Source of the DNA: Oribacterium sp. UBA3737
Lineage (GTDB): Bacteria; Bacillota_A; Clostridia; Lachnospirales; Lachnospiraceae
Direction: 5' to 3'
Assembly: GCA_002371295.1 (NCBI GenBank)
Contig: DFGZ01000191.1
Location: 1 to 12,900, forward strand
Length of the DNA stretch: 12,900 nucleotides
The translations under genes and the position numbers were made by a program. Positions 1 through 6,714 of this stretch are shown in pieces. Under the pieces are notes generated by a model that was not told the DNA's origin, made no database searches, and saw only the letters and a list, made by a program, of their open reading frames with translations. Every line of letters begins with the position of its first letter. The first letter of the stretch is position 1.

Positions 1-1343
1 GCGTTGCCGTGATCCGCTGTGATGAACATCTGTCCGCCGACCTCCAGGATGGCGTCAACGACTCTTCCGACACACGCGTCAACGGTCTCGATCGCCTTGA
101 TGGCCGCAGACTCGACGCCTGTATGTCCGACCATATCCGGGTTCGCGAAATTGGTGATGATCACATCATATTTACCGGACTTGATTGCCTCTACAAAGCG
201 ATCGCAGACTTCAGGAGCACTCATCTCCGGCTGAAGGTCATAGGTAGCAACCTTCGGGCTCTTGACAAGGATACGGTCCTCGCCCGGATTCGGTTCTTCA
301 ACACCGCCGTTGAAGAAGAATGTGACATGAGCGTATTTCTCAGTCTCTGCGATACGGGCCTGCGTCATGTTGTGCTGCGCAAGGTACTCGCCGAAGGTCT
401 CCGTGATCTCCACCTTCGGGAATGCGATCTCCTTGTTCGGGATCGTTACATCATAATCGGTGAAGCAGGCATAGAAGACCTTCTTCCTCGGTCCTCTGTC
501 AAACTTGTCAAAATCATCCTCGATGCAGAAGCAGCGGGTGATCTCACGTGCGCGGTCCGGACGGAAGTTGAAGAAGATGATGGAATCGCCGTCCTGAATG
601 GTCGTGACCGGCTTGCCGTCTTCCATGACTACTGCCGGAACAACGAACTCGTCCGTAACGCCCTGCTCGTAAGAATCCTTGATCGCCTGTACGCCGGAAG
701 TCGCAGGAACGCCTTCACCCAGCGTCAGCGCACGGTATGCCTTCTCAATGCGGTCCCAGCGGTTGTCGCGGTCCATCGCGTAATATCTTCCAGAGATCAC
801 GCCAAACTTACCGACGCCGATCTCATCCATCTTGTCCTGCAGCTGCTGCGCAAACTCTACACCACTCTCGGGCGGAGTATCACGACCGTCAAGGAAAGCA
901 TAGAGATAAACCTTCTTGAGACCGTTCTTCTTTGCAAGCTCGAGAATTCCGTAGATGTGCTCAATATGAGAATGTACGCCTCCGTCGGAAACAAGACCGA
1001 ACATATTGAGTGCGGAATCGTTCTTCTTGCAGTTCATAACCGCACTGAGGAGTGCCTGATTTGTGAAGAAATCTCCGTCCTGAATAGACTTTGTTATTCT
1101 TGTGAGATCCTGATAAATGATACGGCCTGCGCCCATGTTCATGTGTCCGACCTCAGAATTACCCATCTGTCCGTCAGGCAGACCTACATAAAGTCCCGAT
1201 GCCTGTCCCTGAACAAAAGGATACTCAGCCTGAAGCTTGTCCATAACAGGAGTGTTCGCCATAGCGATAGCATTTCCCTCAGGATTTGGATTTATTCCGT
1301 AACCATCAAGTATCAGTAGTACTACAGGTTTCTTATCTGTCAT
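1..1343 (-). CDS. gpmI: 2,3-bisphosphoglycerate-independent phosphoglycerate mutase (3'-truncated by window edge)
   Basis: Interconverts 3-phosphoglycerate and 2-phosphoglycerate in cytosolic glycolysis and gluconeogenesis, using two metal ions (usually Mn2+) and a phosphoserine intermediate. The translation begins MTDKKPVVLLILDGYG, with the first metal-binding Asp at residue 13. It continues with PDGQMGNSEVGH, in which Ser63 is the catalytic serine of the family, then RDNRWDR, FNFRPDRARE and NPDMVGHTG, and it reaches the C-terminal metal motif TADHGN (Asp444-His445) exactly at the left edge. 447 codons are visible; family members are about 510 residues, so roughly the last 65 lie outside. 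The ATG at 1341-1343 is supported by an AGAAGGAT ribosome binding site at 1351-1358. The gene is transcribed leftward from a 247-base gap downstream of the cNMP-domain gene and appears to be its own unit. The opposite strand carries a long 436-codon open frame that is only a shadow of this gene. The identification is secure. Confidence 0.97.
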   Translation of the reverse strand, partial: MTDKKPVVLLILDGYGINPNPEGNAIAMANTPVMDKLQAEYPFVQGQASGLYVGLPDGQMGNSEVGHMNMGAGRIIYQDLTRITKSIQDGDFFTNQALLSAVMNCKKNDSALNMFGLVSDGGVHSHIEHIYGILELAKKNGLKKVYLYAFLDGRDTPPESGVEFAQQLQDKMDEIGVGKFGVISGRYYAMDRDNRWDRIEKAYRALTLGEGVPATSGVQAIKDSYEQGVTDEFVVPAVVMEDGKPVTTIQDGDSIIFFNFRPDRAREITRCFCIEDDFDKFDRGPRKKVFYACFTDYDVTIPNKEIAFPKVEITETFGEYLAQHNMTQARIAETEKYAHVTFFFNGGVEEPNPGEDRILVKSPKVATYDLQPEMSAPEVCDRFVEAIKSGKYDVIITNFANPDMVGHTGVESAAIKAIETVDACVGRVVDAILEVGGQMFITADHGN

Positions 1344-1379
1344 AGTAACCATCCTTCTATAAAAAACATATAAATAAAA

Positions 1380-1404
1380 ACTATAAGTATGTTGCGAGTG
1401 TCAA
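1380..1404 (-). promoter_or_regulatory. Possible gpmI promoter elements and leader hairpin
   Basis: On the minus strand a perfect TTGACA lies at 1399-1404 and a TATAGT at 1380-1385. The spacer is only 13 bases, too short for a normal sigma-A promoter, so the two may not work together. The TTGACA falls inside a 7-bp hairpin (GTGAGTG at 1414-1420 with CACTCGC at 1394-1400, one G-U pair). That pairing is better on the minus strand than on the plus strand, where a C-A mismatch would replace the G-U. Either a promoter overlapping an inverted repeat or a leader structure is possible. Confidence is low. Confidence 0.3.
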
Positions 1405-1499
1405 TGTCTATGCCACTCACTTTTGATACTCCGGTCCGCTGCCTCATTTCAAATAAATGTATGCCAGTTATCCGAGGCACCTGAACCTCACATCAGTTT

Positions 1500-1540
1500 A
1501 TTACAAATGCCCCGGAGCGTCAATTACCCGGGGCAAACTT
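1500..1540 (-). terminator. Intrinsic terminator of the cNMP-domain gene
   Basis: A perfect 8-bp stem, TGCCCCGG at 1508-1515 with CCGGGGCA at 1528-1535, encloses a 12-base loop. Read on the minus strand it is followed by TTTGTAATAA, a short U-rich tail. It lies about 55 bases after the stop of the cNMP-domain gene, and would separate that gene from gpmI. Confidence 0.65.
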
Positions 1541-1590
1541 TGTTAAAAAATATACAATTAAATCCGATATAGTTTACCTTTATATCCGGA

Positions 1591-2106
1591 TCAGATCTTC
1601 TCATCCATCAGATACATTTCCGGTGTAGCACCCTTCTCGATGTATCTGAGCTGATACTGTCTTATCTTCATTTCAATCTGCGGGTTCAGCTCAGTCTCCT
1701 TAGGTATCTGTTTTATTATCTCATTCATATCTTCCATAAGAAGTGAAATGTTCATATTCTGTGTCACTATGACCTGTGCCATGCTGCGTATCATACCGAC
1801 CATATTGCTCCTGTTGTCGCTCAGGAACTGCTCAAGCTGCTCCTCACCGACCCGGAGAAGAAGCGAATCTTCGATGGCAACGGCAGTATATACCTGAGGT
1901 TTTCCTGTAAGCATGGAAACCTCTCCGAAAAACTTCCCTTCACTAAGAACCCCCAGGATGTTCTCCTGTTCTTCTCCGAAACTCACATAGAGGGCAACCT
2001 TCCCCTTCAGCACCTTATACATATACGGCTCTGTCTGATTTTCACGAAAGATCACATCCCCATCCTTGAAGCGTTTCATGTTTCCGCCACCACTCTCATT
2101 TCCCAT
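1591..2106 (-). CDS. Cyclic-nucleotide-binding-domain protein without a DNA-binding domain
   Basis: A 171-residue cytosolic protein with one Crp/Fnr-type cNMP-binding domain at about residues 11-105. It opens MKRFKDGDVIFREN, followed by the beta-roll segment YMYKVLKGKVALYV and the phosphate-binding-cassette-like motif FGEVSMLTGKPQ. Crp/Fnr regulators carry a C-terminal helix-turn-helix. Here the remaining 65 residues are mostly helical and charged, with no HTH, so this is probably a sensor or scaffold rather than a transcription factor. In canonical cAMP-binding cassettes an Arg follows the Pro of this motif; here it is Gln71, while Gly61-Glu62 are kept, so true cyclic nucleotide binding is doubtful. 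The ATG at 2104-2106 has a GAGAGGA site 8 bases upstream. An internal ATG (residue 10) is a weaker alternative start. It is flanked by its own terminator at 1508-1535. Domain call sure; function unknown. Confidence 0.88.
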   Translation of the reverse strand: MGNESGGGNMKRFKDGDVIFRENQTEPYMYKVLKGKVALYVSFGEEQENILGVLSEGKFFGEVSMLTGKPQVYTAVAIEDSLLLRVGEEQLEQFLSDNRSNMVGMIRSMAQVIVTQNMNISLLMEDMNEIIKQIPKETELNPQIEMKIRQYQLRYIEKGATPEMYLMDEKI

Positions 2107-2255
2107 ACTTTATTTCCTCTCTTCACAGTCGCGATTTCCTATATTGATTTTACACTATTTACTATGAGAAATTATTTTCTTTTTCCCTTAAAAGCGCATA
2201 TGTTTTTCAATGCAATTAATGCGGTGGCGGAAATTTCTTTTTATTTTATTTTTAC
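2107..2255 (-). promoter_or_regulatory. AT-rich upstream region of the cNMP-domain gene
   Basis: This non-coding stretch carries a ribosome binding site GAGAGGA (minus, 2115-2121). It also has a possible -10 TAAAAT (minus, 2147-2152) preceded by TG, which would give a leader of about 34 bases. No good -35 is visible. The rest is A/T runs without recognisable genes. Confidence 0.3.
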
Positions 2256-2284
2256 TTGCACTAGTGTATTTTATTTGATACAAT
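2256..2284 (+). promoter_or_regulatory. Sigma-A promoter driving the plus-strand RNA
   Basis: TTGCAC at 2256-2261 (5 of 6 to TTGACA), a 17-base spacer, and TACAAT at 2279-2284 (5 of 6 to TATAAT). Start of transcription is expected near 2290-2292. No plus-strand gene follows within 4 kb, and a strong terminator comes 140-180 bases later. The promoter therefore appears to serve a small RNA. Confidence 0.7.
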
Positions 2285-2290
2285 AAAGTC

Positions 2291-2466
2291 AGTTGAAGGA
2301 GATGTGGCGAGTGCTTCACAAATCCTAAACGTCGTGTAGATAAGAACGGTAGATGAAATGGCGAGTGCTTCATTGATTCGAGGTTCTTATTTTTGTTTAT
2401 GAACCTTTATATAAACTTCTAAAATAAAGCAGTGGAATGACTTTCCGTATCATTCCATTGCTTTTT
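2291..2466 (+). ncRNA. Candidate structured small RNA with twin hairpins
   Basis: A free-standing transcription unit of about 175 bases lies between a sigma-A-like promoter and a strong intrinsic terminator, with no supported ORF. It contains two hairpins sharing the 14-base core TGGCGAGTGCTTCA (2305-2318 and 2359-2372), 54 bases apart. The outer stem bases differ yet still pair: UGUG/CACA in the first (2303-2306 with 2317-2320) and AAUG/CAUU in the second (2357-2360 with 2371-2374). Each can add a G-U pair, leaving the same loop CGAGUGCU. Purine-purine pairs follow below both stems, with outer pairing GGA/UCC in hairpin 1. A third hairpin (AGGTTC 2381-2386 with GAACCT 2401-2406) precedes the terminator. 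I recognise no known RNA family. The existence of a transcript is inferred; the repeats, promoter and terminator are seen directly. Confidence 0.6.
2426..2466. terminator. Strong bidirectional intrinsic terminator
   Basis: A 13-bp stem (2428-2440 with 2450-2462, one G-T wobble) and a 9-base loop are followed on the plus strand by TTTTTATT and on the minus strand by TTTATTTT. It can end both the plus-strand RNA and the convergent minus-strand cell-wall protein gene, whose stop lies 67 bases to the right. Confidence 0.9.
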
Positions 2467-2532
2467 ATTCACTCATACATGGACTGCACTTTATCATTTT
2501 AGTCATTCCGCCTCTTTACGAAAAAAAGCAGT

Positions 2533-3369
2533 TCAATAGCTCTGTTTTATCACATCATACGGATTAACAGTCTCAGTTGTACCGTCAATGTACCGGATAC
2601 CGATCCCCACTATGGCATAGGTACTGATATTCCCGCCGTGCCAGATCCTGTCAAGTGCCACACAGTTATCGAAGGTCTTCGCATAATCTGTTACGGTTGC
2701 AGGATCAGCCTTATGAACCGTTCCGTCCTGATCAAGAATATATTTTCCGCAAACCTCAGGGTAATCCGGATTGAAAGGTCCCACCACATACTTCTCAACA
2801 GTTGAATCACCGGTCACATCACAACTGACCACATTATGGGCAGAATCATAGGGAGTCACTGTAAAGGTTATCCGGTCAATGATCTTTCCGGAAGAATTGA
2901 TGAAATATATGTTAGGCGAGATCCATCCGTCCTTAGACATGTGGGCCCTCATATACTTTATCTCTATAGGTGTCACCGGGATATAATGATTCTCACTGCT
3001 CAAATCAGCTCCGACCATAACACCGTCGGCACCCACATAGTGCCCGTCCTTTGTACAGGTATCCGTGAGCATCTTTCCGGTATAGTCAACATATTTATAA
3101 TCTATCCACTGATCGGTCGCCAGAGCTCCGTCTGTTTCAAAATAATACCAGTTATCTCCAATAAGAGTCCAGCCGACGGACATGTACCCTGCATCATCAA
3201 GATAATACTGTTTTCCGCCGTCATAAAACCACTGACCGGCACAGTACTCCCCTTTGTTATTCAAGAGTCTCCACACTGAACCCTCCTTCTTCCACTCAAC
3301 AGCATATGAAGTAAAGGAAAACATTACTGCAAATAAAGCCGACATCCCCGATACGAATCGCTTCCCCAT
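2533..3369 (-). CDS. Secreted cell-wall-binding-repeat protein with C-terminal beta-rich domain
   Basis: A 278-residue predicted exported protein. Residues 1-23 are a signal peptide (MGKRFVSGMSALFAVMF, cleavage near SYA). Residues 26-120 hold choline/cell-wall-binding-type repeats, with aromatic-glycine units such as GQWFYDGGKQYYLDDAG, GWTLIGDNWYYFETDG and DGHYVGADGVMV. The C-terminal part (about 130-278) has the pattern of a secreted domain of unknown function common in Clostridia: N-x-S-x-K-x-I, then TVTPYDSAHNVVSC, a GP motif, and IGIRYIDGT near the end. It resembles DUF5780, though this is from memory of the pattern. The frame is open upstream to 3465, but that extension is translated through the previous gene's terminator hairpin. 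The ATG at 3367-3369 has an AGGGGGA site and begins a proper signal peptide, so I use it. A weak -10 (TATACT, minus 3401-3406) lies upstream. Likely attached non-covalently to the cell surface. Confidence 0.85.
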   Translation of the reverse strand: MGKRFVSGMSALFAVMFSFTSYAVEWKKEGSVWRLLNNKGEYCAGQWFYDGGKQYYLDDAGYMSVGWTLIGDNWYYFETDGALATDQWIDYKYVDYTGKMLTDTCTKDGHYVGADGVMVGADLSSENHYIPVTPIEIKYMRAHMSKDGWISPNIYFINSSGKIIDRITFTVTPYDSAHNVVSCDVTGDSTVEKYVVGPFNPDYPEVCGKYILDQDGTVHKADPATVTDYAKTFDNCVALDRIWHGGNISTYAIVGIGIRYIDGTTETVNPYDVIKQSY

Positions 3370-3431
3370 GGCATCCCCCTGTAAAATAAAACTAAGCCAC
3401 AGTATATATTTCGGCTTCAATTCACTGAATA

Positions 3432-3461
3432 TAAAAAGGAAGGCCTTTTCCGCCTTCCCTT
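3432..3461 (-). terminator. Intrinsic terminator of the upstream cell-wall-repeat gene
   Basis: On the minus strand a perfect 7-bp stem (GGAAGGC at 3452-3458, GCCTTCC at 3438-3444) with a 7-base loop is followed by TTTTTATATTC. It lies just after the stop at 3478 and inside the spurious N-terminal extension of the next open frame. That argues for separate transcription of the two cell-wall genes. Confidence 0.9.
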
Positions 3462-3477
3462 TCATGAATCTAAATCA

Positions 3478-4197
3478 TTATTCAAACGCATGAACCGACA
3501 GCTTTGTGATAAATCCATCGGCATCCACTTCCGTGGCACATCCTATGGTACAAAGGGACGGTCCCTCCGGCCAGTATAGGGATTCCTGATAAAGCGAGCC
3601 ATACATCAGGTATACCTGCTCTGCTGTCTTTACGGAGCTTACCCCGGTATTGTAATCATAGAAATCCACAGTAGCACTCTTTCTCACATAGATGGGCCCC
3701 GACGCTATAGTCTCATAACCATGCTCACCGTACTCGTCAAACACAGCACCTTCCACAAGCGCATTCGGAATCTCATAGTATGTTCCGCAATCATGAATGG
3801 CATTATCACGGCTCTCGATTATCTGTACTGCTCTGCCGTAATAACTCAGTGTTTGCTCTCCGTAATTTATTTCATCCTTCACTTTAGGAGAATTGTAGAT
3901 GCTCTGTCCAAGTGAGCTGACAGGATTCTCAACAGCTGAAAGATTCGCGCTTCTTCCGTCCCATCCTCCGTCAGCTCCTACATAGTAGCCATCCGGAGTG
4001 TAGGTATTTGTAAGCATAATACCGTCACTTCCCAGAAAATAATTGCCGACCCAGTGATTCTTCACCAAATCGCCGTTATCATCCTGATAACACCACTTAT
4101 CTCCGGTCTTCAGCCACTGTCCCGCCATGGATGTCACGGTACAGACAGCAGAAATAACTGCAACCGCCAGCAATAGTTTTATGTTTTTACTTCTCAA
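3478..4197 (-). CDS. Secreted protein with short cell-wall-binding-repeat region
   Basis: A 239-residue predicted exported protein. Residues 1-25 form a signal peptide (basic RSKNIK, hydrophobic LLLAVAVISAV, cleavage near SMA). Residues 26-78 carry one to two aromatic-glycine cell-wall-binding units (GQWLKTGDKWCYQDDNGD; GNYFLGSDGIMLTNTYTPDG; YYVGADG). They are clearly related to the neighbouring protein, which has MLTDTCTKDGHYVGADG at the matching place. The C-terminal 160 residues are unlike the neighbour and unrecognised; they contain Cys residues in HDCGTYY and CTIGC that could form a disulfide. There is no ATG before the signal peptide. A TTG at 4201-4203 abuts AGGAGG directly, whereas the TTG at 4195-4197 sits 6 bases from it, so I choose the latter. 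It has its own promoter-like -10 and its own terminator. Probably a surface protein; activity unknown. Confidence 0.82.
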   Translation of the reverse strand: MRSKNIKLLLAVAVISAVCTVTSMAGQWLKTGDKWCYQDDNGDLVKNHWVGNYFLGSDGIMLTNTYTPDGYYVGADGGWDGRSANLSAVENPVSSLGQSIYNSPKVKDEINYGEQTLSYYGRAVQIIESRDNAIHDCGTYYEIPNALVEGAVFDEYGEHGYETIASGPIYVRKSATVDFYDYNTGVSSVKTAEQVYLMYGSLYQESLYWPEGPSLCTIGCATEVDADGFITKLSVHAFE

Positions 4198-4203
4198 TTT
4201 CAA

Positions 4204-4209
4204 CCTCCT
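4204..4209 (-). promoter_or_regulatory. Consensus RBS that decides a TTG start
   Basis: A perfect AGGAGG on the minus strand lies 6 bases before the TTG at 4195-4197 and directly against the TTG at 4201-4203. Only the inner TTG has normal spacing, so it is the more likely initiation codon. Confidence 0.75.
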
Positions 4210-4251
4210 ATTCTGAAATTTCTACTCCACCAAAAAAGTTCATCTTCAGAC

Positions 4252-4257
4252 ATTATA
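4252..4257 (-). promoter_or_regulatory. -10 element of the second cell-wall-repeat gene
   Basis: A perfect TATAAT on the minus strand, about 50 bases before the start codon. No clear -35 is seen at the normal distance. It falls in the gap between this gene and the terminator of the flavoprotein gene, where a promoter is needed. Confidence 0.45.
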
Positions 4258-4365
4258 ACCTATTTAAATAAAGCCTCATAGATGCATCTTTTCATTCGTA
4301 TGTAATCCCTGTATCCCGCCTACCGGCTTTTTCTTCCGAGATACTCCAACACTCTTAATGCGCAT

Positions 4366-4395
4366 TATAAAAGGCGTCCGAATAAACGGACGCCT
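4366..4395 (-). terminator. Intrinsic terminator of the flavoprotein gene
   Basis: A perfect 9-bp stem (AGGCGTCCG 4372-4380 with CGGACGCCT 4387-4395) and a 6-base loop; read on the minus strand it is followed by TTTTATAATG. It begins 29 bases after the stop codon of the flavoprotein gene. Confidence 0.92.
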
Positions 4396-4424
4396 GAATT
4401 TACGGAACATATTACAGTCACGAA

Positions 4425-6515
4425 TTACTCTTCGATACCTGCCATTTCCTTAATGGACTTCATAGCGAATGTGAGTGTACGTCCGCAAGCGATTCCGGCC
4501 ATAAGGCAAGGATAGTTGTTTGCGAAGAAAGAACCTGACATATCACCGCCGATGTAGAGACCAGGAATTGCATTGTTCTCTGCATCAAGAGCCTGTGTTT
4601 TCTCGTTGATTGAGATACCCTGCTCTGTTGTAAGGAGGGATGCTCCAAGCCAGCATCCGTAGAAAGGAGCTGTCTTGATAGCTGAAAGACGAACCTTCAT
4701 CTTACCGAAGTCCTCATCCTCCTGCTTGTCATAGAGCTCATTGTAACGCTCAACTGTAGCAAGGAAGTTCTCCTTGTCCTCATCCTTGAAACCAAGCTTG
4801 TCAGCAAGCTCCTCAAGTGTGTCAGCCTTAAAGATAAGGCCCTCGCCCTCTTCTCCGTACTGCTCAAGCTGCTTGTCTACATAACCGGGGATGTTTCTTG
4901 ACTGAGCTGAACATCCGATAGTATGGAATCTCTTGATATCCTCCATGTAGTTGGCATCCATGATCTGGGCATAAACATGACCAGGCTGATGAGCTGCTGC
5001 ATATACGATATCGTTGTATGGGCTTGACTCATTTGCAAAACGTACACCGTGACGGTTTACCTTAAGGAATGGCTGTGTTCCGGGATTGTACTGTCTTACA
5101 GTTCCCGGGAACGCCTTTCCTGCAAATGATGACGGACTCTCAACATATCCGGAATCAACACCCGGAGCTACGAGACCACGGTCAAAGAGCATAGGAGCTG
5201 ACTCTGCATCAAGGTGTGCACCTGCCCAAACCGCTGCACGGATTCCGTAACCCTTATCAGCAGGACTGAAAGAACATGCTGTTGTAACAGATGTTCCAAG
5301 AGGATCAAGCTGCTCCATCATGAATGGGTTGCCGGGATATCCGCCACAGGCAAGAAGTACACCATCCTTTGCATTGTAACGAACAAGGTCTCCGGACTCT
5401 GTCTTCTGAGCGATAACGCCTGTTACTCTACCTGTATCATCCTTCTCAAGCTTTACAAGAGCAGTCTTGAAGTCTACATCATATCCTGCCTTCTGGATAA
5501 CCTCGAGGAATACTTCATTTCTCTGCATTCCATACTCAGACTCTGATGCTCTGTAGTTGTGCTCCTGCTCAGGGAATACAAATGTTGTATTCTCATCGCT
5601 GTCCGGCCAACGTGCCTCCTCACCTGATGTGAAATCGCACTTCCAGTTGTATGGCTCATTCTCAAGAATACCTGCTACGAAGTCATGCATGGCTGCAGAC
5701 TCATCAAGCCATACCTTTACTACTCTCTGATCGCACTTTCCGGATGCATAACGGCTGATCTCGGAAAGAAGCTTCTTCTTATCAACAGATGAACCGGCTG
5801 CCTTTGCTGCTGAACTGTTGATAGCTCCGTACCAGTGACGTGTATCCTGAACAACAGCATTCTGCTCGATCACACGGAAGTTAAGTCCCTTTGATGCTGC
5901 ATAAGCTGCTGCCATCATACCTGCATTACCTGCACCAACAATAAGGATATCTGTATCAACTGTCTCCTTAACGTCTGCATCGTCAACTATAGGCTCCTCG
6001 CCAAGCCAGTCCTCATCGGAACCTGTCGGAATAAGATCGCCTGTTGCTGCAACAGCCTCGCCCTTTGCCTGTGCGATACAGTTTGCAGCTGCCTTCTTAA
6101 CGGCATCTGATGTTATAGTTGCGCCTGAAACAGCATCGAACTCTGCTGCCTGTGCATCCATAAGAGCCTTCTCAAGATCAGGAACAGCAGCGCCTCCGAT
6201 TGATGGTGTCTCACCATCAGCATTGATCTTTACCTCTGTGATGGATGTCTCATCAAAAGTCATGGTAACTGTAACCTTTGAGCTGATTCCATCAGCTCCG
6301 GCTGTATAAGTACCGGGTGTGTAGATGGCAGCTCCTGCTGCGGCTGTCTCGGCTGCTGCAGCTGTTGTTTCTGCGGCAGCGGCTGTTGTTGCGGCAGCTG
6401 TTGTTGCCTCAGGAGTATCTCCTGCTGTACATGCTGTAAGAGAACCTAAGCCTGCGATTACTGCAGTAGCGCTGATTCCCTTAAGAAAATCTCTTCTTGT
6501 AAGTTTGTCTGACAT
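4425..6515 (-). CDS. Exported FMN/FAD fumarate-reductase-like flavoprotein (urocanate-reductase family)
   Basis: A 696-residue predicted extracytoplasmic reductase. The N-terminus has a Tat-like twin-arginine motif (TRRDFLKG, Arg7-Arg8), a hydrophobic stretch and a lipobox ending at Cys29 (LTAC), so it is probably a membrane-anchored lipoprotein. An Ala/Thr/Glu-rich linker (about 35-63) follows. Residues 65-150 are an FMN-binding domain ending in DAVSGAT (Thr133), the kind of site where a flavin transferase (ApbE) attaches FMN covalently. From about 187 comes a FAD-binding fold: ILIVGAGNAGM, then VIEQNA, and near the C-terminus GLYIGGDMSGSFFANNYP. Relatives reduce the C=C bond of small organic acids (fumarate, urocanate, cinnamates) as anaerobic electron acceptors; the substrate here cannot be read from sequence. 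The ATG at 6513-6515 has GGGAGG 7 bases upstream. The frame is open to 6530, but that extension is the RBS itself. Monocistronic by context. No apbE gene is in the window. Confidence 0.92.
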   Translation of the reverse strand: MSDKLTRRDFLKGISATAVIAGLGSLTACTAGDTPEATTAAATTAAAAETTAAAAETAAAGAAIYTPGTYTAGADGISSKVTVTMTFDETSITEVKINADGETPSIGGAAVPDLEKALMDAQAAEFDAVSGATITSDAVKKAAANCIAQAKGEAVAATGDLIPTGSDEDWLGEEPIVDDADVKETVDTDILIVGAGNAGMMAAAYAASKGLNFRVIEQNAVVQDTRHWYGAINSSAAKAAGSSVDKKKLLSEISRYASGKCDQRVVKVWLDESAAMHDFVAGILENEPYNWKCDFTSGEEARWPDSDENTTFVFPEQEHNYRASESEYGMQRNEVFLEVIQKAGYDVDFKTALVKLEKDDTGRVTGVIAQKTESGDLVRYNAKDGVLLACGGYPGNPFMMEQLDPLGTSVTTACSFSPADKGYGIRAAVWAGAHLDAESAPMLFDRGLVAPGVDSGYVESPSSFAGKAFPGTVRQYNPGTQPFLKVNRHGVRFANESSPYNDIVYAAAHQPGHVYAQIMDANYMEDIKRFHTIGCSAQSRNIPGYVDKQLEQYGEEGEGLIFKADTLEELADKLGFKDEDKENFLATVERYNELYDKQEDEDFGKMKVRLSAIKTAPFYGCWLGASLLTTEQGISINEKTQALDAENNAIPGLYIGGDMSGSFFANNYPCLMAGIACGRTLTFAMKSIKEMAGIEE

Positions 6516-6593
6516 AATAAAACCTCCCATAATAACTCATGATTAACTAGCAATGATCCATTCGAATAACTTGTTACTTAATCCGATTCAGTT

Positions 6594-6599
6594 ATTATA
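6594..6599 (-). promoter_or_regulatory. -10 element of the flavoprotein gene
   Basis: A perfect TATAAT on the minus strand, about 80 bases before the start codon, with no convincing -35. An 8-base palindrome AAACGTTT at 6655-6662, about 60 bases upstream, could be a regulator site, but this is speculative. Confidence 0.45.
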
Positions 6600-6714
6600 T
6601 CGAAAAAAGATGCATTTTCATATATAATTTTGGCATTTTTAATCATTTTATATCAAACGTTTATTATTGGAATAAATGCGATACCGCAAGCCTTATCCCA
6701 TGCTTTTATTCTGT

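Noticed and set aside
9..1319. A 436-codon plus-strand open frame, longest in the first 2 kb
   Set aside because: It is antisense to gpmI, whose conserved motifs are unmistakable on the minus strand. The plus-strand translation resembles no family and has no convincing RBS.
1399..1545. A second plus-strand RNA gene in the gpmI / cNMP intergenic region, because GCGAGTG recurs and several hairpins are present
   Set aside because: No plus-strand promoter was found, and the hairpin at 1394-1420 pairs better on the minus strand. The hairpin at 1508-1535 is explained as the minus-strand terminator.
2188..2373. A 61-residue minus-strand ORF
   Set aside because: Basic low-complexity translation, antisense to the promoter and hairpins of the RNA unit, with no RBS.
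2301..2402. Short peptides on the putative small RNA (8 codons from 2302, 14 codons from 2358)
   Set aside because: The first ATG directly abuts AAGGAG with no spacing and the second has no clear RBS. The repeated segment is read in different frames, so structure explains it better than coding.
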